From: Candidatus Eisenbacteria bacterium
GTDB lineage: Bacteria > Eisenbacteria > RBG-16-71-46 > SZUA-252
Reading direction: 5' to 3'
DNA: 64,000 nt
NCBI GenBank assembly: GCA_005893305.1
Contig: VBOZ01000010.1
Location: 3,312 to 67,311, forward strand
The position numbers and the translations under genes were made by a program. The first letter of the stretch is position 1; each line of letters opens with the position of its first letter. The notes below the pieces were generated by a model that did no database searches, was not told the DNA's origin, and saw only the letters and a program-made list of their open reading frames with translations. Below, in pieces: positions 43,237 to 50,670 of the stretch.

Positions 43237-43644
43237 TTAGCCGTTTGTGAGCGAGAGCGACAAGAGCGCGGTCTTGCCAAAGCCCTGAATCGTGTAGCCG
43301 TTCGTCGACACCACGGTCGTGCCATAACGACCCTGAGCGGCCGGGGCCACCCACAGCGCAGCCTCGTCGACCACGCCGGTGAACGGGTTGGTCGGATACG
43401 TGCCGCTCGGCATGTTCAACTTCACGGCCGCCGCATCCGCCGCCACGGGGTAGGTACCCGTGTTCTTGACGGCGAAGTCCTCGATCGCCAGCTGGAAACT
43501 ATGCATATTCGCCTTCACGCTCGCCTCGCGTGCGCGATCCTGCATTGCGATGAAGTTCGGGATCGCAATAGCCGCGAGGATCCCGATGATGACGACCACG
43601 ATCATAAGCTCGATCAGTGTGAAGCCCTTCTCGTTGCGAATCAT
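43237..43644 (-). CDS. type IV pilin-like / GspG-type prepilin
   Basis: 135 residues. The prepilin peptidase site is MIRNEKG|FTLIELMIVVVIIGILAA, with the +5 Glu and N-methylated Phe expected after cleavage. The long N-terminal helix follows. The globular part is short (PSGTYPTNPFTGVVDEAALWV) and ends without an obvious C-terminal disulfide. Size and sequence suit a major pilin or a type II secretion pseudopilin; no assembly genes (pilB, pilC, pilQ) are near. A sigma54-type promoter precedes it, which is more typical of pilA. Confidence 0.9.
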   Translation of the reverse strand: MIRNEKGFTLIELMIVVVIIGILAAIAIPNFIAMQDRAREASVKANMHSFQLAIEDFAVKNTGTYPVAADAAAVKLNMPSGTYPTNPFTGVVDEAALWVAPAAQGRYGTTVVSTNGYTIQGFGKTALLSLSLTNG

Positions 43645-43707
43645 TGGATTCCACTCCCCTCGTTGTCGGGTTTACGGCGCCTCCATGTCTGCCGCGTACA
43701 TAGACCT

Positions 43708-43724
43708 AGCATCAGGGGTGCCAA
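43708..43724 (-). promoter_or_regulatory. sigma54 (RpoN) -24/-12 promoter of the pilin gene
   Basis: Reverse strand TTGGCACCCCTGATGCT: GG and GC separated by exactly 10 nt, and 11 of 13 defined positions match YTGGCACG-N4-TTGCW. Predicted start ~43697, about 53 nt of leader to ATG 43644. The 210-bp gap 43645-43854 holds no gene. Confidence 0.6.
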
Positions 43725-43854
43725 ACTGAGGGAATCGAGTGAATCGCGGCTCTTCATCGAGTTTCGGGGGATCCTGTCGTAGGACAAACTGCCGTGCGGG
43801 CGATGGATTGGGTGCTTCCGCGCCGATCGTGGCTCGAACCGGCCACGGGAGAGA

Positions 43855-45276
43855 TCAGCGCTTGGCGGCCTTGACCAGGGTTTCGAGCTCCGCTCGCGTC
43901 TGGCTGGCTTCGTTCCCGCTCATCGGCCATGACTGGACGATCCGATCGACGTCGAGCTTCTGTTCCGTGAGCCAGGCCAGGAGCGGGGCCGCTCGCTTGC
44001 TGGCGCGGAGCTTCCCGCCGGCGCGGACCCAGCCCAGCTCCGCCTCGAAGAGGAGCTTGGCGCCGGGGAACCAGAAGACGACGAACTCGTCCGTGTGCTG
44101 GGACCGCTTGCCGTAGTTGATCGCGACGAGCTGGTTCGTCGAGTCGGTCAGCTCGAGACGATCCGCGAACGTCCGGATCGTGACGGGTCGAGGCTTACGC
44201 GCGAGACGGTCCGGCTTCGACTCGAAGGGATACCCCGAGATCTCCCGCACGTACGCCTCGTTCCCCGGAGTCGTGATCACCGTCGCGCCCTCGGCGATCA
44301 TTGCGCGAACCCCGCCGACGTAGTGCGGATGGTGGTGGCTGAAAAGGGCGTAGCGGATCGGCTTGCTGGGCCATTGGCGCCGCGCCGCGTCGGCCAGCCG
44401 CTCGCCATTCGCGCTACCCACGGCGAATTCGATCACCGCGAGATGGTCGGCGAACTCCACGATCATCGAGCGCGAGTCGACGTCCTCCATCTCCGCGGCC
44501 CAGAGCCCCGGAGCGAGGGGGACGATCTTCGGCTCTCCGACGAGCGAGTCGGCGTCGGCCGTGGGTGGCTCGAAGGAGGCGGGCGACACCAGCAGCGACT
44601 CTGGGAATTCCTGCTTGGGTGAGCCGACGACGTGCTCCACGAGCCGCCACTGCGAATCGCGCTCGTGGACCACCACGAGGGCTTCCCGGGGAAGCACCTC
44701 CAATCCCTCATAGGTATACGCCACCGAGTCAATCACGTCGCCGAGCCGCGGATGCGCGCGCCGCTCCGTGTAGGTGAATCGGGGCCCGTCGAACATGAAG
44801 TCGCTGCCCCCGGTCCTCTCTTGGAGTCGCGCGAGTCGCCCCAGCTGCGACGGAATGCCGGCCACCGCCTGGAGGCGCCCGAGGCGGCGGCTCTCGCCCG
44901 CGAGGAGCTGCCACGCTCCCCCGGGCGCGTCCCGATGGAAGACGCTCTCGCGCACCGCGAGGTAGGTCTCGGGGACGCGGGCCGAATCGCCTTCCGCCCA
45001 AGTCGTCCAGTCGACGCGCGAGCGGCCTTTGCCGTCCGTTACGTAAATCGCCATGGAGTGGAGAGGCCGCGTCTCGTGGGGTCTCCGAAAGTGGCCCTCG
45101 AGCCAGACGGTCCCCTCGTACCGGATCCGGGCCGGCTTCGCCGGAACCGGAACCGAGGCTGGAAGCGAGGAATCATCGGCTCGCCCGATGCCGGTCGCGG
45201 CGCTCAGGACCACGGCGATACCAAGCAGCAGCGCCATGAGTGTCGGGAATGGGCGTCGGCAGGAGAGGAAATTCAT
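43855..45276 (-). CDS. exported MBL-fold protein with degenerate metal motif
   Basis: 473 residues from ATG 45276. Signal peptide ~1-32. Residues ~40-230 form an N-terminal domain of mixed strands (HSMAIYVTDGKGRSRVDWTT). The C-terminal ~230 residues are metallo-beta-lactamase-like (SMIVEFADHLAVIEFAVGSA, FWFPGAKLLFEAEL). The metal motif is HHHPHY (H314-Y319) instead of HxHxDH: the Asp and last His are replaced by His and Tyr. The segment following, VGGVRAMIAEGATVITTPGN, is normal. The enzyme may bind one metal only, use a different ligand set, or be inactive. Family similar to SoxH/quinoprotein-relay type proteins; substrate unknown. Confidence 0.75.
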   Translation of the reverse strand: MNFLSCRRPFPTLMALLLGIAVVLSAATGIGRADDSSLPASVPVPAKPARIRYEGTVWLEGHFRRPHETRPLHSMAIYVTDGKGRSRVDWTTWAEGDSARVPETYLAVRESVFHRDAPGGAWQLLAGESRRLGRLQAVAGIPSQLGRLARLQERTGGSDFMFDGPRFTYTERRAHPRLGDVIDSVAYTYEGLEVLPREALVVVHERDSQWRLVEHVVGSPKQEFPESLLVSPASFEPPTADADSLVGEPKIVPLAPGLWAAEMEDVDSRSMIVEFADHLAVIEFAVGSANGERLADAARRQWPSKPIRYALFSHHHPHYVGGVRAMIAEGATVITTPGNEAYVREISGYPFESKPDRLARKPRPVTIRTFADRLELTDSTNQLVAINYGKRSQHTDEFVVFWFPGAKLLFEAELGWVRAGGKLRASKRAAPLLAWLTEQKLDVDRIVQSWPMSGNEASQTRAELETLVKAAKR

Positions 45277-45339
45277 AGGTAGCCTATAAGGATACCAGCA
45301 TCGTCCCCGCGCCGCCATTCGGTGCTATTCTCACCGCGC

Positions 45340-46506
45340 ATGCCTCGCACCATCACCCCCCGCCTCGGCCTCTTGGCCTTCGGCCATCTCACGATCGACT
45401 CGTACTCGAGCTTCTTCTCGCCGCTCCTCCCGCTCCTAGTGCACAAGCTCCATCTGAGCCTCACCCTCGTGGGGACGTTGGTGGCGCTCTCCTCCATCAC
45501 ATCGTCGTTCTCGCAGCCCCTCTTCGGCCTCATCTCGGATCGCATGCGGCGCCCCTGGTTCGTGGCGTTCGGGCCGCTGACTGCGGCGGTCTTCATGAGC
45601 GGGTTGGGACTCGCGCCGAGCTATGGGGCGCTGCTGGCGCTCCTCATGCTCGGGGGTCTGGGCGTGGCGGCGTTCCATCCGCAGGCGGCGGTCTTGGCGT
45701 CGCAGGTATCGGCGCGGCGGAACGTCTCGATGGCCTTCTTCATCACCGGCGGAACGATCGGGTTCTCCGTCGGACCGATGTTCGCGGTGGGGGTCGTCTC
45801 GGCCTTCGGCCTCGAGTGGACCTGGGTGGCGGCCGCACCGGGGCTCGTGGCGTCCGCTCTCTTGCTCGCCTGGTTCTCCCGCGTGCCCCCGCGTCCGCGC
45901 CACGAGGCCCGACACGTCCCGCTCCGCGAGCTTCGCCCGGTCGCACGGCCGCTCTCGCTTCTCTACTTCGCGACGGTGTCGCGCTCGACCGTGTCGTACG
46001 GCTTCATGACGTTTCTGCCGCTATACCTGAACGCGCGCGGCTACCAATTCTCGCAGAGCGGCGCGATGGTCTCGGCCTACTTGCTCCTGGGCGCCCTTGG
46101 CGGATTCTTCGGCGGGTGGCTTTCCGAGCGCATCGGGGGCCACCGGCTGATCGTCCTGTCGTTCCTGGTCGCGGCCCCGCTCTATTTCGGCTTTCTGGTC
46201 TTGCCGGACGCGCTCGGAATCCCGTGCGTGATCCTGGGGTCGTTCGCGCTCCAGTCCTCTCTCTCGGTGAACGTGGTCTTGGGGCAGGAGCTCTCGCCGA
46301 GGCATTCCTCGGCGATCTCGAGCCTCCTGATGGGAGCCGCGTGGGGAATGGGGGCGCTCCTCATCGGGCCGATCGGAGCGCTCGCGGATCATTACGGGTT
46401 GCACGCCGCGCTGGCCGTGCTTTCGTGCGCGCTGCTCGGAGGCCTCACCTGCGCGATGCTCCTTCCGGGGACGCGCCGACCCGCTCCGGTCGTCGAGCTG
46501 CCGTAG
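45340..46506 (+). CDS. MFS transporter, fosmidomycin-resistance-protein-like
   Basis: 388 residues, 12 predicted helices. LLAFGHLTIDSYSSFFSPLLPLL at the N-terminus and FGLISDRMRRPWFVAFGPL (motif A) match the Fsr branch of MFS exporters. A second motif A-like loop, GGFFGGWLSERIGGHRLIVL, opens the C-terminal half. ATG 45340 has no SD; a -10 TATTCT (45326-45331) ends 8 nt upstream, suggesting a leaderless transcript. Drug or metabolite efflux is the family role; the substrate here is not known. Confidence 0.82.
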   Translation: MPRTITPRLGLLAFGHLTIDSYSSFFSPLLPLLVHKLHLSLTLVGTLVALSSITSSFSQPLFGLISDRMRRPWFVAFGPLTAAVFMSGLGLAPSYGALLALLMLGGLGVAAFHPQAAVLASQVSARRNVSMAFFITGGTIGFSVGPMFAVGVVSAFGLEWTWVAAAPGLVASALLLAWFSRVPPRPRHEARHVPLRELRPVARPLSLLYFATVSRSTVSYGFMTFLPLYLNARGYQFSQSGAMVSAYLLLGALGGFFGGWLSERIGGHRLIVLSFLVAAPLYFGFLVLPDALGIPCVILGSFALQSSLSVNVVLGQELSPRHSSAISSLLMGAAWGMGALLIGPIGALADHYGLHAALAVLSCALLGGLTCAMLLPGTRRPAPVVELP

Positions 46507-46507
46507 C

Positions 46508-47125
46508 CTACGTTTCCGCGCGATACTCCAGCACCGACCAGTAAATCCAGAGAGAGAGGCAAGCGGCGAGACCGAGAGACGCGTTCCAGAGAGCCAGCAG
46601 GGTCGACGCGACGTAGACGCCGAGCCCGAACCGGTAGGCGTTCCGTATTCTCAGGACGACCGCGTCGGGAACGCCGTGTTTGAGGAGACGGCGCTTTGTC
46701 GCCGTGGCCCAGAACGCGTTGAAGGTGATGCTTATGACCACGAAGGTGCCGATGTAAAACGCGGCGGCGACCCGCTCGCCCGGCGTGCCGAGATATTCAG
46801 CGAGAACCGCGGTCGGGAACGGAACGAATGTGACCAGCAGGAGCATGAACCCGTTCGCGAAGAGGAAGGGCGAATCGATCTTGTGGATCAGGCGGAACAG
46901 GCCATGGTGATTGATCCACATGATGAGGATCGCGCCGAAGCTCCCGAGAAACGCGACCATCGAGGGCCACAGCTTGAGGAGGGCGAGGAACAGGTCCCGG
47001 CCGCTCGCTCCCACCGGCAAGTGCGGGACCTTGAACTCGAGCACGAGCAGCGTGATCGCGATGGCGAAGACTCCGTCGCTGAACGCCTCGACCCGTGCCG
47101 TCTCCTTTTCGATGGATTCAGCCAC
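46508..47125 (-). CDS. TMEM175/DUF1211-family membrane protein (potassium channel family)
   Basis: 205 residues from GTG 47125 with AAGGAG nearby. The family motif ARVEAFSDGVFAIAITLLVLE (RxxxFSDG...TLL) is intact in TM1, and five further helices follow (MVAFLGSFGAILIMWINHHG, FLFANGFMLLLVTFVPFP and others). Bacterial TMEM175 proteins form tetrameric K+-permeable channels with one six-helix unit per chain, as here. Converges with the MFS gene, only 1 bp between stop codons. Confidence 0.88.
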   Translation of the reverse strand: MAESIEKETARVEAFSDGVFAIAITLLVLEFKVPHLPVGASGRDLFLALLKLWPSMVAFLGSFGAILIMWINHHGLFRLIHKIDSPFLFANGFMLLLVTFVPFPTAVLAEYLGTPGERVAAAFYIGTFVVISITFNAFWATATKRRLLKHGVPDAVVLRIRNAYRFGLGVYVASTLLALWNASLGLAACLSLWIYWSVLEYRAET

Positions 47126-47209
47126 GCGGTTCTCCTTCCTTCCCCTAGATTCCGGTTTCCCAGGCGCTTGAGCCTGCTATCCTGCCCCAGTCAACCATAG
47201 GAGGGTCAG

Positions 47210-47770
47210 ATGGTCCATATCCCAGCACTCTGGATCCCGCTTCTGCTTTCCTCGGTTCTCGTCTTCATCGTCAGCGCGATCATTCACATGGTGCTCGGCT
47301 ACCACCGCTCCGATTACAAGAAGCTCCCCTCCGAAGACGCGGTTCTCGAGGCGCTCCGCAAGTTCAACATTCCGCCGGGCGACTACCATTTCCCGCGCCC
47401 GGACAGCATGAAGGCGATGAAAGACCCGGCATTCATCGAGAAGTGCACCAAGGGCCCGATCGGCATGATGACCGTCATGAAGGCCGGCCCGCCGTCCATG
47501 GGGAGAGAGCTGTTCCAGTGGTTCGTGTACATCGTGGTCGTCGGGATCTTCGCGGCCTACGTGGCGGGCCGCGCGCTCGCTCCGGGCGCGCCCTACCTCG
47601 CGGTCTTCCGCTTCGTGGGCACCACCGCCTTCGCTTGCTACTCGATGGGACTGATCCAGAATCACATCTGGTACAAGCGTTCCCGGAGCGCGACGTTGAA
47701 GTCGATGTTCGACGGCCTTGTCTACGCGTGCCTCACCGCGGGCGTCTTCGGCTGGCTGTGGCCGGACTAG
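47210..47770 (+). CDS. membrane protein of unknown function
   Basis: 186 residues; ATG 47210 has AGGAGG upstream. TM1 ~8-30 (PLLLSSVLVFIVSAIIHMVLG), a soluble loop ~31-105 with HRSDYKKLPSEDAVLEALRKF and GDYHFPRPDSMKAMKDPAFI, then three helices (ELFQWFVYIVVVGIFAAYVAG, VFRFVGTTAFACYSMGLIQN and GLVYACLTAGVFGWLWP). The paired histidines, including IIHM in TM1 and QNHIW in the third helix, might bind a cofactor, but no family is recognised. Followed after 19 bp by the methyltransferase gene on the same strand. Confidence 0.72.
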   Translation: MVHIPALWIPLLLSSVLVFIVSAIIHMVLGYHRSDYKKLPSEDAVLEALRKFNIPPGDYHFPRPDSMKAMKDPAFIEKCTKGPIGMMTVMKAGPPSMGRELFQWFVYIVVVGIFAAYVAGRALAPGAPYLAVFRFVGTTAFACYSMGLIQNHIWYKRSRSATLKSMFDGLVYACLTAGVFGWLWPD

Positions 47771-47789
47771 GGGCGAGGCGCGCACGCGG

Positions 47790-48662
47790 GTGAGCCAAAC
47801 CGAGCCCCTCATCCGCAACATCTCCGACACCGCGCGCTGGGTCGCGGTCTACCGCGCGCGCGAGTCGGAGCGGCCGGACGCGCTCTTTCGCGATCCGTTC
47901 GCGGCCCGCCTGGCGGGGCAGCGCGGCGAGGAGATCGCGGCCGAGGTGCTCCGGCGCTCGCGGAACGATTGGTCTCTCGTCATCCGGACCAACCTCTTCG
48001 ACACCTTCATCGCCGATTACGTCGGCCGGGGCGGCGACACGGTGGTCAACCTGGCCGCCGGTCTCGACGCGCGGCCCTACCGGATGGACCTGCCGTCCTC
48101 GCTCCGATGGGTGGAGGTCGATCTCCCGGAGATTCTCGACTATAAGGAGGGAATTCTGGCGGGGGAGAAACCCCGATGCGCGCTCCGGCGCGTCCGCCTC
48201 GACCTCGCCAACCGCGAGGCGCGGCGCGCGCTTTTCGCGGAGCTGGGGCGCGAGTCGAAGGCCGCCCTCGTCGTGTCCGAGGGTCTCATCGTCTACCTCA
48301 CCGCGGAGCAGGTCGCCGGGCTCGCGGAGGATCTGGCGGCGCCGGCCGGCTTTCGGTGGTGGACCCACGATCTGATGTCCCCTGGGCTCAGGAAGATGGT
48401 CATGCGGCAGATCGGCTCCCTCTTGAACGAGGCGCGCGCGCCGCTTCGGTTCAGCCCCGAGGAAGGACCGGGATTCTTCGTCCGTTACGGTTGGCGTCCG
48501 GTCGCCGTCCATTCGATGCTCAAATGGGCGGCGAAAAAGAAGCGGCTGCCCCTCCTGTTGCGGCTCGCCGCGCTCCTGCCCGAGTCGCAGGGCCGGCAAG
48601 GCTCGCACCCCTGGGGCGGCGTATGTCTTCTGGAGCGATCGGCGGCGGAAAGGGCTACTTAG
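47790..48662 (+). CDS. class I SAM-dependent methyltransferase (leucine carboxyl methyltransferase-like)
   Basis: 290 residues from GTG 47790. Family features (LCM/TIGR00027-like): ARWVAVYRARESERPDALFRDPFAARL near the N-terminus, the SAM-binding strand VVNLAAGLDARPYRMDLP, VEVDLPEILDYKEGIL, and ALVVSEGLIVYLTAEQVAGL. This family methylates carboxyl or hydroxyl groups of small molecules, including polyketide-type products; substrate unknown here. It overlaps the 3' end of the convergent phytase-like gene by 8 bp. Confidence 0.88.
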   Translation: MSQTEPLIRNISDTARWVAVYRARESERPDALFRDPFAARLAGQRGEEIAAEVLRRSRNDWSLVIRTNLFDTFIADYVGRGGDTVVNLAAGLDARPYRMDLPSSLRWVEVDLPEILDYKEGILAGEKPRCALRRVRLDLANREARRALFAELGRESKAALVVSEGLIVYLTAEQVAGLAEDLAAPAGFRWWTHDLMSPGLRKMVMRQIGSLLNEARAPLRFSPEEGPGFFVRYGWRPVAVHSMLKWAAKKKRLPLLLRLAALLPESQGRQGSHPWGGVCLLERSAAERAT

Positions 48663-49797
48663 GCAGGACCAGCCGCAAGGAGTAGAGCGCCTCGTCCCGC
48701 CCGGTGTCGTTGTCCGCGATCAGGATCAGGAGCTGGTCCCCGTTCGCCAGGCGTCCGCCGAACGCCATCCCCTCGAAATTGGAATTCGTGAATCCGGAGT
48801 TCAGCTCCCAGAGCAGGGTTTTCCGGGCGGGCGTGTAGGCGCGTCCCTCCAGACCAACCGCGAATTCTCCCCGCGAGACATCCGTCGCATCGGTCACGTC
48901 CACCAGGTAAATCCGGTTCCTGAAATTCGCGGATCCGGTGGAATCGCCCGCGAACGATCGCTCCAGAGCACGGAGCCGACCGTCGCTCAACGCCAGCAGC
49001 TCGGACAGCCCCCTCACGTCGTTCCTCGCGAGAAAGAAGGGCGAGGTGATTCGGGCCGGGTAGCGGTCGATTTCGTATGGGTACTGGGCGAGGGGCCGCA
49101 TCTGGTCGTCGAGCTTCTGCAGTCGCACGACGGCCCCGGCGGAGTTGGTGGCGGAGGCCCCGTCCACCGTGAGCGGGCCCTCGTTCGCGGTCCAGAACCC
49201 CCCGGGGCCGCGCGCGAGCGATTCGAATCCCAGGTTGACGCGGATGGTCTCGAAGACGCGGAGCATGGGATGAGAGTCGACACGGACAAGCTCCGTCATC
49301 CGGCCGCTCGGGAGCGCGTATCGCTCGAGAGAGGGACGGTGGAGATCCGTTCCGGTGCGCTCGTTCGCGATCCAGACCGACTGGCTGGTGGCGTCGAGGG
49401 CGATCGCCTCGCGATCCTTGCCCAGGACCGAGTCGGGCAGGTGCGCGCCGAGGGAATCGAGCAGGCGGATCGGCTTTCCGAACCGTGCCGCGCGGATCTT
49501 GCCCGTGATCGAGTCCACCTGGATCGTCAGCGGATGCAGGCAAGCGTGCTCATCGCCGATGGCGAGATATTGATCGCCTCCGAGCGAGACGATGCCACTC
49601 AGCCCTTCGGGGCGCAGGGCGCGCTCGCCGACGGCGGGCGCTTCGAAGTCATAGCGGCCGACGGGAATGAGACGAACGCCGCCCGGGGCCGCTGCGACGC
49701 CGGGCGCAGGGGCGGTTGCGGGTGCGGGCGTGGTCGCGGGCGCGGGCGTGACGCAAAGGGCGAGGAGCCCCGAAGCGAGGAGGAGCCGGCCCAGCAT
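48655..49797 (-). CDS. exported esterase-like phytase-family protein (beta-propeller)
   Basis: 380 residues from ATG 49797. Signal peptide ~1-18, then an Ala/Pro repeat linker (TPAPATTPAPATAPAPG). The rest is a beta-propeller with the family hallmarks RPEGLSGIVSLGGDQYLAIG at the N-terminus, KDREAIALDATSQSVWIANE in the middle and FTNSNFEGMAFGGRLANGDQ near the end. It resembles the esterase-like-phytase group. Whether it hydrolyses phytate, phosphodiesters or esters is not evident. Confidence 0.78.
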   Translation of the reverse strand: MLGRLLLASGLLALCVTPAPATTPAPATAPAPGVAAAPGGVRLIPVGRYDFEAPAVGERALRPEGLSGIVSLGGDQYLAIGDEHACLHPLTIQVDSITGKIRAARFGKPIRLLDSLGAHLPDSVLGKDREAIALDATSQSVWIANERTGTDLHRPSLERYALPSGRMTELVRVDSHPMLRVFETIRVNLGFESLARGPGGFWTANEGPLTVDGASATNSAGAVVRLQKLDDQMRPLAQYPYEIDRYPARITSPFFLARNDVRGLSELLALSDGRLRALERSFAGDSTGSANFRNRIYLVDVTDATDVSRGEFAVGLEGRAYTPARKTLLWELNSGFTNSNFEGMAFGGRLANGDQLLILIADNDTGRDEALYSLRLVLPK

Positions 49798-49907
49798 CAG
49801 TTTCGGGAGCAACGGCGATTCCTGAGGGTGGAAAGTGTCGATGCGCCTGTTATTCTCCCCACGCACGATCCCTTCGTGCCCACGCCCAATACGGGGGAGA
49901 GTCGCCC

Positions 49908-50660
49908 ATGAACCTGGATCCGCGGACGCTCGCCGGAACGCTGGCCTGCCTTGCCTTGCTCGCCTGGAGCGGATCGGGGTCGGCGCAGGTTCCGGACAAG
50001 TTCACGAATCTCAAGATTCTCCCGAAGACCATCGCCAAAGACGATCTCATCCAGACCATGCGCCAATTCTCGATCGGCTTGGGCGTCCGGTGCAACTACT
50101 GTCATATGCAGGCCGACAGCGGGAAAGGCAACAAGATGGACTTCGCCTCCGACGCGAAGAAGGAGAAGGAAATCGCGCGGGGAATGATGAGGATGGTCGA
50201 CTCGATCAACAAGAAGCTGATTCCGAAGACCGGAATCAAATCACCGGCCAAAGTTCAGTGCGTCACGTGCCACCGCGGCGTCGAGACCCCGGAAACGCTG
50301 ACCGATCTGTTGAAAAAGACGGTCAAGAAGGACGGCATCGATGGGGCGATGCAGCGATACAAGGAGCTTCGGGGGAAATACTACGGGAGCGGGGCCTACG
50401 ACTTTGGGCCCGGATCGTTGAGCGCGCTCGCCGAATGGCTGGCCCGCGACCGGAAGGACACCGACGGGGCGATTTCCATCATGAAATTCAGCATCGATCG
50501 AGACCCCCTGGTGGCCGACAGCTACGTTCTTCTCGGCACCTTCCAGATCACGAAGGGCGACAAGGCCGCCGCGATCGAGAGCCTTTCGCACGCGTTGGAG
50601 CTGGACCCGGAGAACCGTAAAGCGCAGGACCTCCTGAAGGGGCTCCAATCCGGCCAGTGA
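49908..50660 (+). CDS. diheme c-type cytochrome with TPR tail (reaction-centre cytochrome-like)
   Basis: 250 residues, ATG 49908 with GGGGGAGAG upstream. Signal peptide ~1-26 (LACLALLAWSGSGSA). Two heme c sites, C62-N-Y-C65-H66 and C118-V-T-C121-H122, and a conserved Met-containing helix between them (EIARGMMRMVDSINKKL), as in the photosynthetic reaction-centre cytochrome c family found in many non-phototrophs. The C-terminal ~90 residues form two TPR-like helical pairs (PLVADSYVLLGTFQITKGDK, AIESLSHALELDPENRKAQD). Periplasmic electron carrier; partner unknown. The kinase gene starts 10 bp downstream. Confidence 0.9.
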   Translation: MNLDPRTLAGTLACLALLAWSGSGSAQVPDKFTNLKILPKTIAKDDLIQTMRQFSIGLGVRCNYCHMQADSGKGNKMDFASDAKKEKEIARGMMRMVDSINKKLIPKTGIKSPAKVQCVTCHRGVETPETLTDLLKKTVKKDGIDGAMQRYKELRGKYYGSGAYDFGPGSLSALAEWLARDRKDTDGAISIMKFSIDRDPLVADSYVLLGTFQITKGDKAAAIESLSHALELDPENRKAQDLLKGLQSGQ

Positions 50661-50670
50661 CGGAGCGTTC

